Source: Mucilaginibacter kameinonensis (GTDB lineage: Bacteria > Bacteroidota > Bacteroidia > Sphingobacteriales > Sphingobacteriaceae). From it: a stretch of 64,000 bases of DNA. Below the pieces are notes generated by a model that was not told the DNA's origin, ran no database searches, and worked only from the letters and a program-made list of their open reading frames with translations. Positions 1-7,859 of the stretch are shown here, one piece after another (position 1 is the first letter of the stretch; each line of letters starts with the position of its first letter). The DNA is taken from positions 496,001 to 560,000 of the forward strand of contig NZ_RCWZ01000003.1 of NCBI RefSeq assembly GCF_003675385.1, written 5' to 3'. Both the position numbers and the translations under genes were made by a program.

Positions 1-196
1 TAAAATGATAACCTGCGGTTTGGTAATCCTGGATCTTGTAATAATGGATCATGCCTAACTGGTAATGCGCCCTTGCAAAAAATGGCTCATCGGCAATAAT
101 CTGGTTTAATATATTAAGGCCTTTTGGCGTTTCGCCGAACGAAAGTTCGTCGACAGCCTGCAGGTACTTTTCTTCAATTGAATAATAATTGTCCAT
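1..196 (-). CDS. TPR-like protein, N-terminal part only (runs off the left edge)
   Basis: Leftward reading frame opening with ATG at 196-194 and still open at base 1, so only about 65 residues are visible, starting MDNYYSIEEKYLQAVDEL. The visible part has a helix-turn-helix rhythm with small and aromatic residues spaced as in tetratricopeptide repeats (segments PKGLNILNQIIADEP and FFARAHYQLGMIHYYKI). TPR proteins usually act as protein-interaction scaffolds. No signal peptide is seen, so it is probably cytoplasmic. The rest of the gene is outside the window and the function is open. Confidence 0.6.
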   Translation of the reverse strand, partial: MDNYYSIEEKYLQAVDELSFGETPKGLNILNQIIADEPFFARAHYQLGMIHYYKIQDYQTAGYHF

Positions 197-529
197 ATAA
201 AATTTCAAATTCAGTTAAGCTTACAATTAAGTAATGCTTAATGTTATACTAACTAATAGTGGTAAATGTAGGATCGGTTTGGGTACTTCGAAACCGCTAT
301 ACCGGAGTTGAGAAGAGAATTATCGATGCAAAACTCTTCTGCCGCGGCACCAAGGGCCACATTACAATTGAGCAGAATGATTTATTATATAACATCGGTT
401 TGTACTTTATATGTGCAAACCTACAATTATTGAATGAGAAAAGCAAGAAATGAGGCTCATGCACAAAGTCAATTGCACTGTGCATGAGGTTTATGGCCTT
501 TTCATGACCAGGAAAAGTACGGGCAAAAA
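197..529. other. intergenic stretch without a convincing gene
   Basis: About 330 bases between the partial TPR gene and the terminator of the ABC operon. A GTG-initiated frame at 259-453 and an antisense frame at 297-485 exist, but neither has recognisable domains, a credible start or a family-like composition. I see no tRNA or hairpin of note here. Confidence 0.5.
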
Positions 530-557
530 AATAGCAGCTTGTTATTAAGCTGCTATT
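530..557 (-). terminator. rho-independent terminator of the ABC operon
   Basis: Arms 531-540 and 547-556 are perfectly complementary (ATAGCAGCTT / AAGCTGCTAT) around a 6-base loop. On the minus strand the hairpin is followed by a T-run (the A-run at 524-530). The stem includes the stop codon of the small leftward gene that ends at 545. Confidence 0.8.
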
Positions 558-790
558 GAATTTTGTTTAACGGCCTCTATCAGGAAGTTATTTTTTAACT
601 CTTTTTCAGATATCATTACACTGAAATCATCAAACTTAACACCGTGTTCAAGCGGATAAAGTACATAGCCGCGTTTAAGGGCATCATATGTACCAAGTTC
701 AAATACTTCGTCGTGTTTTTTTCCTTTTATTTTCGCGCCGCTCACTAACTGGTAAGCGTCGAATATGGTTTCAAAATTATTGTTTTTCAT
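545..790 (-). CDS. small protein of unknown function downstream of the ABC importer
   Basis: I take the ATG at 790 (MKNNNFETIFDAYQLVSGAK), giving 81 residues. A longer frame from 841 would overlap the end of the ATPase gene and add a Cys-rich, unnatural-looking leader. The protein is soluble with no signal peptide or membrane segment and mixed charge; I recognise no family. It lies 34 bases after the ATPase gene and its stop codon sits inside the terminator hairpin, so it is very probably the last gene of the ABC operon. A role linked to the transporter is inference only. Confidence 0.6.
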   Translation of the reverse strand: MKNNNFETIFDAYQLVSGAKIKGKKHDEVFELGTYDALKRGYVLYPLEHGVKFDDFSVMISEKELKNNFLIEAVKQNSIAA

Positions 791-824
791 GGTACACATG
801 CATGTACAATTACTCTGCCAATTT

Positions 825-1574
825 TTAAGCAAACCAGTCAAACAAGTCGTTTTGCTTTAAAGATGTTTTATCTTTTCCTGATAAATCATTTATAATCAAC
901 CCTTCGCCCATTTGTATTATTCGTGTACCATAATTGAAAGCGTCCTTTAAATTGTGCGTAATGAATACAGCAGTCAACTTAAATTCCTTAATCAGTGTAT
1001 CAGCTGTCCGCATCACCACGTCGGCCGAACGGGGATCGAGTGCTGCGGTAGGTTCGTCGAGCAGTAAAACTTTACAACTATCCATAACGCTCATCAACAA
1101 GGTAAGCGCCTGCCGCTGTCCACCTGACAGTGTGCCCATAGGCTGCTCAATCTTATCCTGAAGACCCATGCCAAGGCTGGCTACCTTTTCCTGAACCTGT
1201 TTTTTAAAGGCATCATTTACGCCAACGGATAAACCTTTGGTTTGGGTGCGAAGTGACGCAAGACGAAAATTATCTAAAATACTAAGATCGGGCGCGGTAC
1301 CACTTAAGGGATTTTGGAATACCCTTGCAATCCACTGGCTGCGTTTATAATCGGGCAGTTTTGTTACATCTGTACTATCAATACTGATGTTTCCTTTATC
1401 AGGTAAAATGCTACCTGCAATTAGGTTAAGCATGGTAGTTTTACCCGAGCCGTTTGAGCCTACTACCACCAAAAACTCGCCGTCTTTTATTTCTAAAGTA
1501 AGGCCATTAACCGCAATTACCTGGTTGGCTTTACCCTTGTTGAATATTTTATGTACGTCGGCTATCGTTATCAT
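825..1574 (-). CDS. ABC transporter ATP-binding protein (TrpXYZ-like importer)
   Basis: ATPase subunit of an importer: hydrolyses ATP on the cytoplasmic face to drive uptake through the neighbouring permease. 249 residues with Walker A at 39-47 (GSNGSGKTT), the signature LSGGQRQ, Walker B LLLDEPTAALD and the switch histidine in FITHN, so it is complete and likely active. Its ATG overlaps the permease stop by four bases (1571-1574), typical of translational coupling. The binding-protein family upstream (PF04392) is the one found in tryptophan/tyrosine-type importers (TrpX), but the substrate cannot be read from the sequence. Confidence 0.9.
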   Translation of the reverse strand: MITIADVHKIFNKGKANQVIAVNGLTLEIKDGEFLVVVGSNGSGKTTMLNLIAGSILPDKGNISIDSTDVTKLPDYKRSQWIARVFQNPLSGTAPDLSILDNFRLASLRTQTKGLSVGVNDAFKKQVQEKVASLGMGLQDKIEQPMGTLSGGQRQALTLLMSVMDSCKVLLLDEPTAALDPRSADVVMRTADTLIKEFKLTAVFITHNLKDAFNYGTRIIQMGEGLIINDLSGKDKTSLKQNDLFDWFA

Positions 1575-2440
1575 GATGATTTTAATAAGGATAAACGTGG
1601 CAGACTTACAATTACCAGCACAAAACCGGCAGTAACTATTTTAAGCAATTTAGGATCTACACCTACTGATAGCGTAAATGCCAGTACCAGTTGAAATATC
1701 ACCGCGCCCGCCAAAACCAATACCAGGCTTAACCATACCGAAGTGAGTTTAAACCAGTTGATCAATGTTTCGGCAATGATTACCGAACCCAGGCCAACTA
1801 TCACAATACCTATCCCCATGCTGATATCTGCGAAGCCTTGAAACTGGGCCACCAGGTAACCGCTCAAAGCGGTAAGTGCGTTAGCCAAAGCCAGGCCCGT
1901 GATCTTCATCCTGTCGGTATTTACCCCTAACGAGCGAATCATAGATTCGCTATTGCCTGTGGCACGCATAGCAATACCAAAATCGGTTTTAAGCAGGTAC
2001 CCTATCAGGAACGTGATTAATACCACAAAAATAGCCAGGATTAAAAATGTATTTTGATTAGGATCACTTACCACGTTGAGTATCGTGAACAACGATGGCA
2101 AATTGATGAGCGGCAAATTCGAGCGGCCCATAATAGTAAGATTAACCGAATACAATGCCGTCATGACCAGGATCCCGGCCAGCAACGCGTTGATCTTTAA
2201 TTTGGTATGAATAATACCTGTAAGCGCCCCAGCCGTAGCCCCGGCCAAAATCACAGCCGGCAAAATAATATATGTTGGCTGATGATTGGTTAATAATACC
2301 GCCGTAACTACCCCACCCAGTGTATAACTGCCATCGGTGGTGATATCAGGAATATTAAAGATCTTCATGGATATATAAATCCCCAGCGCTATGGCCGAAA
2401 AGCACAGGCCCTGTAGTAAAGCGGTAAGGTAAAAATCCAT
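1571..2440 (-). CDS. ABC transporter permease (BPD_transp_2 / TrpY-like)
   Basis: 289 residues, almost entirely hydrophobic, with roughly eight membrane segments and the branched-chain-amino-acid/ribose permease layout (PF02653). Examples are GAVTGIIHTKLKINALLAG and the C-terminal VVGLGSVIIAETL segment. It forms the inner-membrane channel of the importer whose lipoprotein is encoded immediately upstream (the genes abut at 2440/2441) and whose ATPase overlaps its 3' end. A single permease gene suggests a homodimer, as in TrpXYZ-type systems. Substrate unknown. Confidence 0.88.
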   Translation of the reverse strand: MDFYLTALLQGLCFSAIALGIYISMKIFNIPDITTDGSYTLGGVVTAVLLTNHQPTYIILPAVILAGATAGALTGIIHTKLKINALLAGILVMTALYSVNLTIMGRSNLPLINLPSLFTILNVVSDPNQNTFLILAIFVVLITFLIGYLLKTDFGIAMRATGNSESMIRSLGVNTDRMKITGLALANALTALSGYLVAQFQGFADISMGIGIVIVGLGSVIIAETLINWFKLTSVWLSLVLVLAGAVIFQLVLAFTLSVGVDPKLLKIVTAGFVLVIVSLPRLSLLKSS

Positions 2441-3415
2441 TTATTTTACTGGCTCAAAATTAGGCGGAATGGTGATATTGTATTTTTTTGCCGCCGCAGG
2501 GTTATATACCCTCTTCCTGATTTTCACCATTTCTGGCTGTAAACCATCTGTTTTATGGGTTTTAAGATACAGGGCAGCCTGTTCACCAGCCTGGTATCCC
2601 CACTGATAGATATCAGCACCAAAAGCAGCTACAGCGCCGCGTTGCACCAAACCAGCTTCGCTGGTAAAAATGGGGATGTTTTTTTGATTGCAATTTTTCA
2701 GGATAGTTTCAAAAGACGCGAAAACAGTATTATCCGGATTAGCGAAAAAGGCATCAATGTTTTTGCTTAACAGCGATTGTGTTACCAGCTGCGCATCCGC
2801 GGAGGTGTTTAACGGAAGCGCAACAATATCAACATTTAAACCTGCTGCTAATGTTTTGATACGGCTTAAAGCATCGGCCGATTGAGGCTCCGATTGGTTA
2901 TAGATCATCCCAATAACAAGCTTTGAACCTTTAGGTTTAAGCAGTTTAGGAATAATGCTGAAGGAAGTGTCGATATAATTAAGATCTTCAACTGTGCCAA
3001 AAAGGTTCTGCGGAGCTTTACCGTTTGCGTCAACTACCTTCATACGTTCGGCAGTTGGAGATACCATGGCAAAAACGGGAATGTTTTTAGTTTTTTGGAG
3101 CGCCGTTACGGTTGATAGTGTTGTACAAGTAGCCAATAGGTTAACGCTATCGGTAACAAAGTGATTAACAATTTGAGTAAGCGTTGGGATATCGCCCTGG
3201 GCATTACTGTATTCAATCTGCACGGTCTTTTTTTCTTCACTGAAGCCATTCTTAGCCAACGCGTCAGTAAAACCTTTACGGGCTTGAGAGATAGTGGCAT
3301 CTTCAAAGGCATCAACAAAACCAACTACAGGCACCTGCATTGATTTGGTTTTAGGCTTACACGATACCAGCGAAATGAAAACTAAGACTATGGGCAGATA
3401 TTTGATAAACTTCAT
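2441..3415 (-). CDS. ABC transporter substrate-binding lipoprotein (PF04392, TrpX-like)
   Basis: 324 residues starting with a lipoprotein signal; the lipobox LVSC puts the lipidated cysteine at residue 19. The mature part matches the two-lobed ABC_sub_bind family: VPVVGFVDAFEDATISQARKG at the start, then the recurrent VTALQKTKNIPVFAMV and AGLVQRGAVAAFGADIYQWG segments. Family members bind amino acids such as Trp, Tyr or Phe in some Firmicutes; the ligand here is not determined. It is first gene of the operon with permease, ATPase and the 81-residue protein. The gap before the HAD gene (3416-3569) probably holds the operon promoter. Confidence 0.88.
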   Translation of the reverse strand: MKFIKYLPIVLVFISLVSCKPKTKSMQVPVVGFVDAFEDATISQARKGFTDALAKNGFSEEKKTVQIEYSNAQGDIPTLTQIVNHFVTDSVNLLATCTTLSTVTALQKTKNIPVFAMVSPTAERMKVVDANGKAPQNLFGTVEDLNYIDTSFSIIPKLLKPKGSKLVIGMIYNQSEPQSADALSRIKTLAAGLNVDIVALPLNTSADAQLVTQSLLSKNIDAFFANPDNTVFASFETILKNCNQKNIPIFTSEAGLVQRGAVAAFGADIYQWGYQAGEQAALYLKTHKTDGLQPEMVKIRKRVYNPAAAKKYNITIPPNFEPVK

Positions 3416-3569
3416 ATTACTAAATTAAATTTTTAGCTCTAAAGCTGAAAGTACAATAGCAAAAGCTACAAATTGTTTTACAATACAATTATAACTATAC
3501 AGCAAGCCGCGCCGTATTCCCCACAGCAAACTTACCTGCTATCCTGAGCAAACTCAAAAAAATATAAGC

Positions 3570-4214
3570 TTATAACAGCTCTTTAAGCTCTGCAAAATTA
3601 CTAATGGTGGCTACCATGCCATCGGGCACAACGCCAAAACCGTAATTGGCAAATATGAAAGGTACCCCGGCTTGTTTAGCGGCGCTATAATCGCCCATGG
3701 TATCGCCAACATAAACAGGGGCTTTTAACTGATGATCATTAACCACATCCTTAATATTATCCGCCTTAGGGTTTCCTTTTGTACCAAAACACTGGTGTCC
3801 CAGGAAATGGGCATGCAATTGGTTCAGCTCCAGAAACAGTTCGATATACCCGTTTTGGCAGTTGCTTACAATGTAAAGCTTGTAGTTTGCAACAAGGTAT
3901 TTAAGCGTTTCTTCCAGTTGAGGGTAAAGCTCCCCTCCTTTGGTGTGTAAAATTTCCAGTTCGCTGATGCCGCAAAGCGTTTGAACTTCCTTACGTTGCT
4001 CATCGTTAAGCTCGGGGAATAACTTATCAAAAATAGCATCATAGGTCATGCCGGTGATAGAACGTACACGTTCCTGCGTCATTTCCTCTTTAATATAATC
4101 AACTTTGCTTATAGCTGCCTGCCATGCAAGGGCTACGTTAGCAGTGCTATCCCAAAGTGTACCGTCAAGGTCAAAAATTATGCTGTCGTATGTGTTTTTA
4201 AGCGAGTCATTCAT
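3570..4214 (-). CDS. HAD-superfamily hydrolase, phosphoglycolate-phosphatase-like (subfamily IA)
   Basis: 214-residue phosphatase. HAD motif I is FDLDGTLWDS with nucleophile Asp15 and acid/base Asp17; motif II is the SNCQNG stretch; the motif III lysine is in TKGNPKAD; motif IV is VGDTMGDYSAAK (Asp171, Asp175). A helical cap sits between motifs I and II (about residues 25-95), as in Gph or beta-phosphoglucomutase relatives. The usual reaction is phosphate-ester hydrolysis of a small metabolite; the substrate cannot be assigned. Single gene, no obvious operon partner. Confidence 0.85.
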   Translation of the reverse strand: MNDSLKNTYDSIIFDLDGTLWDSTANVALAWQAAISKVDYIKEEMTQERVRSITGMTYDAIFDKLFPELNDEQRKEVQTLCGISELEILHTKGGELYPQLEETLKYLVANYKLYIVSNCQNGYIELFLELNQLHAHFLGHQCFGTKGNPKADNIKDVVNDHQLKAPVYVGDTMGDYSAAKQAGVPFIFANYGFGVVPDGMVATISNFAELKELL

Positions 4215-4296
4215 ATCGCCGGCAAAAGTAAGATTTTTTACTCCTGCCGACGATCAGATCAATGTTAATTTCTGAAAGAATCAGAACCTGTAATAC

Positions 4297-5370
4297 TTAC
4301 TGAGCGGTAATCACCCTTATCATGTTATTGAATGTATCTGCAACATAAACTTTCCCAACACCTACAGACATGCCATAAGGAGTTGAAAAACTTGCCTTTG
4401 AACCTTCACCATTTGCCAATCCCGAAAAACCGGTACCTGCAACTGTGGTAACCTTTCCAAAAACGTCAACAGCCCTGATAAGGTGGGCAGAATCGCTGAC
4501 ATAAATATTACCCTGGTTATCGGCAGTTAAGCTTATCGGCGTCGTAAAAGTGGCCGTATTACCAGTTCCATCGGTCGATCCCGACGTTCCATTACCGGCC
4601 AATGTAGAAACAACGCCATCAGAGGTAATTTTTCGGATCATGTTATTGCCAGAGTCTGTTACATACAAATTACCTGCGTAACCAACTATAATATTTGTAA
4701 GCTGTGAAAAACTTGCCGCGGTTCCTGTTCCGTTTGCGGAGCCGCTTACACCCGAGCCTGCAAAAGTAGTTACCACACCTGCTGAGGTTACTTTCCGAAT
4801 CTTATAAACGTCTGCCACATATAAAATTCCATTAGCATCTACTGCTATTCCGGTTGGAGAGGTAAAACCGGCAGCGGCACCTGTGCCGTCAACCCCGTTT
4901 GTGCCTCCTCCAGCTAAAGTGGTAACCGCGCCCGCAGAAGTTATCTTTCTGATCACTTTTCCTGTGCTTTCGGCCACATATAAATTACCGCTTCCGTCAA
5001 GCGTTATACTCACTGGATTATTAAAAGTAGCTGCGGTGCCAATCCCATCGGCATCACCTTTTTCACCGCTACCCGCAAAAGTGGTTACTTTACCATCTGA
5101 GGTTACTTTACGGATCAGGTTATTGCCAGCATCGGTTACATACATATTACCTGCGGCATCAGTTATCATGCCACTTGGCCGGTTAAATGAGGCAGCAGTC
5201 CCGGTACCATCAGCATTGCCTGGATTTATATCACCGGCCAATGTAGTTACAATAACACTCAACGGTTGAGAAACATCATTAGTGTTCTTTTTTGAACATG
5301 AACCTGCAACAAGCAATATTAAAACGCACGGCACAACAGCCTTAAAAACAGATATTCTTTTTTGTTTCAT
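4297..5370 (-). CDS. NHL-repeat six-bladed propeller lipoprotein
   Basis: 357 residues with a lipoprotein signal peptide (Cys25 in VAGSCSKK). The rest is six tandem repeats of roughly 50-57 residues. Each carries a VTT-AG-G glycine-rich turn, a DGTGTAASF-like segment and a GNLYV-D---IRK-- strand, the NHL/SMP-30-like beta-propeller pattern. Such proteins are surface or periplasmic binding scaffolds; no enzymatic residues are evident. It is monocistronic with a roughly 390-base upstream gap shared with the divergent small lipoprotein gene. Confidence 0.85.
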   Translation of the reverse strand: MKQKRISVFKAVVPCVLILLVAGSCSKKNTNDVSQPLSVIVTTLAGDINPGNADGTGTAASFNRPSGMITDAAGNMYVTDAGNNLIRKVTSDGKVTTFAGSGEKGDADGIGTAATFNNPVSITLDGSGNLYVAESTGKVIRKITSAGAVTTLAGGGTNGVDGTGAAAGFTSPTGIAVDANGILYVADVYKIRKVTSAGVVTTFAGSGVSGSANGTGTAASFSQLTNIIVGYAGNLYVTDSGNNMIRKITSDGVVSTLAGNGTSGSTDGTGNTATFTTPISLTADNQGNIYVSDSAHLIRAVDVFGKVTTVAGTGFSGLANGEGSKASFSTPYGMSVGVGKVYVADTFNNMIRVITAQ

Positions 5371-5764
5371 AATATAATTTCAGATCGAGGATCTTTTAAT
5401 TGGTTTTATAGATGTGTGCAGGTGGCCTAATTTAATTAAAATTGAGAAAAGCCAACTTACTTAAATGCGGATAGTTTGAAAGAAAGTTTCCCAATTCATT
5501 CAATACTACCTTTCAAAGATGATTACGATGCTAAATGACCGTTTGTAACAGCTTAAAAAAGTTTTATTTTTTTACTGATCTTATAACGTTTTATCAAATT
5601 TTATTTCTACATTTAATTATTCACCCATATCTATTAAAAATTGCGTAAAACTACGTACGCAAAACGGTGAAATCCCTGATTACTTTTTATACAGCGTTGG
5701 CTATTTTTGGAGTATAATTTGTATCTGACCACTCAGATGCACTTTTTAAACTTATACCTTGCTT
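5371..5764. other. AT-rich divergent intergenic region
   Basis: Between the leftward NHL gene and the rightward small lipoprotein. It is very AT-rich with A/T tracts and no credible ORF. It should contain two divergent promoters. A TATAATTTG at about 5713-5721, some 45 bases before the rightward ATG, resembles but does not exactly match the Bacteroidota -7 consensus TAnnTTTG. Confidence 0.4.
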
Positions 5765-6049
5765 ATGAAATTATTTTACCATTTTCTTGTTTTGGTTGCG
5801 GCATCACTCATTTTAATAGCATGTGCCAATATGTTTGCCTCAACTCCCGAAAAAAGAGTTAACAGACCTGCAGAACGCAGCGGGATCAATTTAGATAAGG
5901 ATTCGTTATTTAATTCGGGAACAAATACCAGGGCGGCATTTCCCGATTTTCATTATTACAATATTTTAAGCAAATACGCCAATGGCAGCAATGAGACCGG
6001 TTATAAAATGCGACCGGTAAACAATTTGTTTGCAGCGGCAAATTATTAG
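5765..6049 (+). CDS. small lipoprotein of unknown function
   Basis: 94 residues from the ATG at 5765; an in-frame TTG two codons earlier is less likely. The signal sequence MKLFYHFLVLVAASLILIAC ends in a lipobox with Cys20. The mature part is hydrophilic, with Ser/Asn/Arg-rich and aromatic segments (AFPDFHYYNILSKYAN), and no known domain. It stands alone, facing the tiny leftward gene at 6153-6305. Function unknown; probably an envelope-anchored small protein. Confidence 0.6.
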   Translation: MKLFYHFLVLVAASLILIACANMFASTPEKRVNRPAERSGINLDKDSLFNSGTNTRAAFPDFHYYNILSKYANGSNETGYKMRPVNNLFAAANY

Positions 6050-6152
6050 AACCTAAGCCCAATTCAAAGATAATTTAGTTTAATAGTTAGTTAATTAGTT
6101 AGGAACAGTTGTAAACAGTCGCTACAGAGATGTACCGACTGTTTTTTTATGA

Positions 6153-6305
6153 TCAGAATTTTGGGAACGAACCCAGGCCAAAAAATATCGCAAACAAAGG
6201 AATAGCTAATAAAAAATATGCTTTTGCCAATTGCCTGTCATCGGCGTTACCAGCTACAAATACATTATATAGATCGGCTTTTAGTGATTGAAGTTTTGCT
6301 TTCAT
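6153..6305 (-). CDS. 50-residue single-pass membrane protein
   Basis: Below the usual ORF length cut-off. ATG at 6305-6303, stop TGA at 6155-6153. The N-terminal half is amphipathic and charged (MKAKLQSLKADLYNVFVAG, then NADDRQLAKAY). The C-terminal half is one hydrophobic helix (FLLAIPLFAIFFGLG) ending SFPKF. This soluble-helix plus membrane-anchor layout is coherent and the codons look native. No family recognised and no obvious operon partner; the nearest leftward gene downstream is the partial context of the NHL gene, beyond the opposing small lipoprotein. Confidence 0.5.
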   Translation of the reverse strand: MKAKLQSLKADLYNVFVAGNADDRQLAKAYFLLAIPLFAIFFGLGSFPKF

Positions 6306-6418
6306 GATAATAGAATTTAAGTAATTATAAACAGCTTAATTCCAAATACTTATTTAATTTATATAAATCAAGCTTGTTATTATTATGACTGCAGCCGACG
6401 GGTTTGGTTTAAAAGAAA

Positions 6419-6446
6419 ATGCCCTTAATTTTTCAACCAAGGGCAT
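6419..6446 (-). terminator. terminator after the AraC-DUF983 pair
   Basis: Arms ATGCCCTT (6419-6426) and AAGGGCAT (6439-6446) with a 12-base loop; on the minus strand the stem is followed by TTTTCTTTT. It lies 25 bases after the DUF983 stop codon. Confidence 0.7.
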
Positions 6447-6470
6447 CGTTATGTATTTCAGCCAATTATA

Positions 6471-6878
6471 TTATTGGGGTTTATCTTCGCTCATTTCCGG
6501 ATGGTAGTGTAAACCGGGTGTAAGCCAGTGTAAAAGCATCACCCTTGAATACCTGTAATTAAACGGAGCCAATACCACTGCCACGCCCAAAATAATTGTT
6601 ACATACAGCCACGGATTAGTACTGCCTGTTAAAACGCTGATGGCAACTGCCAACGTAACCATTTCGGCAACGTTGAGCGCATAGCTTGCAAACATGGCTA
6701 CATAAAAATAGCCCGGTTCGCGTTCATATACCAAACCACAGTGAGAGCATGTTTTATGCATCTCCTGCCCTTTAAACTCATACATACCGGTAATAAACAA
6801 GTCGCCGCGCCTGCACCGCGGACATTTGGCGTTTGCAAAGGCAGACCATGCTGATAATTTATATTTAGGGGTTTCCAT
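6471..6878 (-). CDS. DUF983 family membrane protein with zinc-binding cysteines
   Basis: 135 residues. The N-terminal part has two Cys pairs (CPRCRRGD at about 19-26 and CSHCGLVYER) that should form a zinc ribbon. Two hydrophobic helices follow (about 60-80 and 88-108). This is the layout of DUF983 proteins, which are common in Bacteroidota and alphaproteobacteria and have no settled role. The gene starts four bases after the stop of the AraC regulator, so the two are co-transcribed; control of or by that regulator is an inference. Confidence 0.85.
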   Translation of the reverse strand: METPKYKLSAWSAFANAKCPRCRRGDLFITGMYEFKGQEMHKTCSHCGLVYEREPGYFYVAMFASYALNVAEMVTLAVAISVLTGSTNPWLYVTIILGVAVVLAPFNYRYSRVMLLHWLTPGLHYHPEMSEDKPQ

Positions 6879-6882
6879 ATTA

Positions 6883-7767
6883 CTATGATTTATTGTTTAA
6901 GGTTTTCTTTCTGAACTCTTCGGGGGTAATGCCCTCTATTTTTTTAAAGAACTTGGTAAAATATGAGTTGTCGCTAAAATTAAGATTAAAGGCTATCTCG
7001 CTGATGTTAAGCCTTGGGTTGGTCAATAGCCTTTTGGCTTCAAGCAAGGTACGGTTACGGATCACCTCCCCTGCCGAAAGGCCAAGCACATCTTTACAAA
7101 CCGCGTTTAAATGATTTGGCGTGATGTAAAGCAATTCGGCATAATCTTTAGGAAGCTTCACATCAACATAGTGCTGCTCAATCAGTTTTTGAAAATTGCG
7201 AATGAGGGTTTGATTATAGCCTTGCTTTCCAAAATTATCCCCCTTGCCCTGGCAACGGTTAATCAGGATAAACATCTGCAGCATCAGCAGTTTTACCATA
7301 TCGCTGCCTAATACAGCTGGCTTTTCAACCTCAGCTACAATCTTTTCAAAAAGAGAAATGATCTCTGGCAGCTGCTCCGCAGGCAAATCAACTACCTCAT
7401 CTTTAGGGTTACCATTCAAAAAATTGAAATTATCGAAATAACCCGACCGTAATAGAAACGACTGGATAAACGAGCTTGAAAAGTTGATGATATAGCCGTC
7501 CACAAAACCTTCAAACTCCCATGAATGTACCTGGCCGGGAACCATAAAATAGATTTGTCCGGGTTTTACGTCGAAGCTTTCAAAATCAATGGTATGTGAG
7601 CCTCCGCCATCGGTAAAGAATACCAGGTGATAAAAAGAATGGCGATGCGGAAAGAAAAGATTTTTATGGGCATCCAGATAAGGCGCAAACCTGCTAATCA
7701 GGATTTCGTCCTGCTTTATATCATCGGCAAGTGTGCAAATATCAATTGTTGGAATGCTTTGTAACAT
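6883..7767 (-). CDS. AraC-family transcriptional regulator
   Basis: 294 residues. The N-terminal half is a cupin-type sensor (HRHSFYHLVFFTDGGGSHTI then the PGQIYFMVPGQVHSWEF segment). The C-terminal ~100 residues carry two helix-turn-helix units of AraC type (LYITPNHLNAVCKDVLG and ISEIAFNLNFSDNSYFTKFFKKIEGITPEEFRK). It is expected to bind DNA as an activator when its small-molecule ligand is present; ligand and targets are unknown. First gene of a two-gene unit with the DUF983 protein. The short upstream gap (7768-7859) separates it from the histidine kinase gene. Confidence 0.9.
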   Translation of the reverse strand: MLQSIPTIDICTLADDIKQDEILISRFAPYLDAHKNLFFPHRHSFYHLVFFTDGGGSHTIDFESFDVKPGQIYFMVPGQVHSWEFEGFVDGYIINFSSSFIQSFLLRSGYFDNFNFLNGNPKDEVVDLPAEQLPEIISLFEKIVAEVEKPAVLGSDMVKLLMLQMFILINRCQGKGDNFGKQGYNQTLIRNFQKLIEQHYVDVKLPKDYAELLYITPNHLNAVCKDVLGLSAGEVIRNRTLLEAKRLLTNPRLNISEIAFNLNFSDNSYFTKFFKKIEGITPEEFRKKTLNNKS

Positions 7768-7859
7768 GACACAAAACTACACACAATAGCTCTGCCCTTA
7801 ATGGTACTATTTTTATTTTGTATGGTACTATTCAACGATTAGTAGTTTCTGCTGACAAA

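Noticed and set aside
259..453. Rightward frame of 64 residues from a GTG codon
   Set aside because: No recognisable domain, weak start context, and an equally long antisense frame overlaps it; composition is not convincing.
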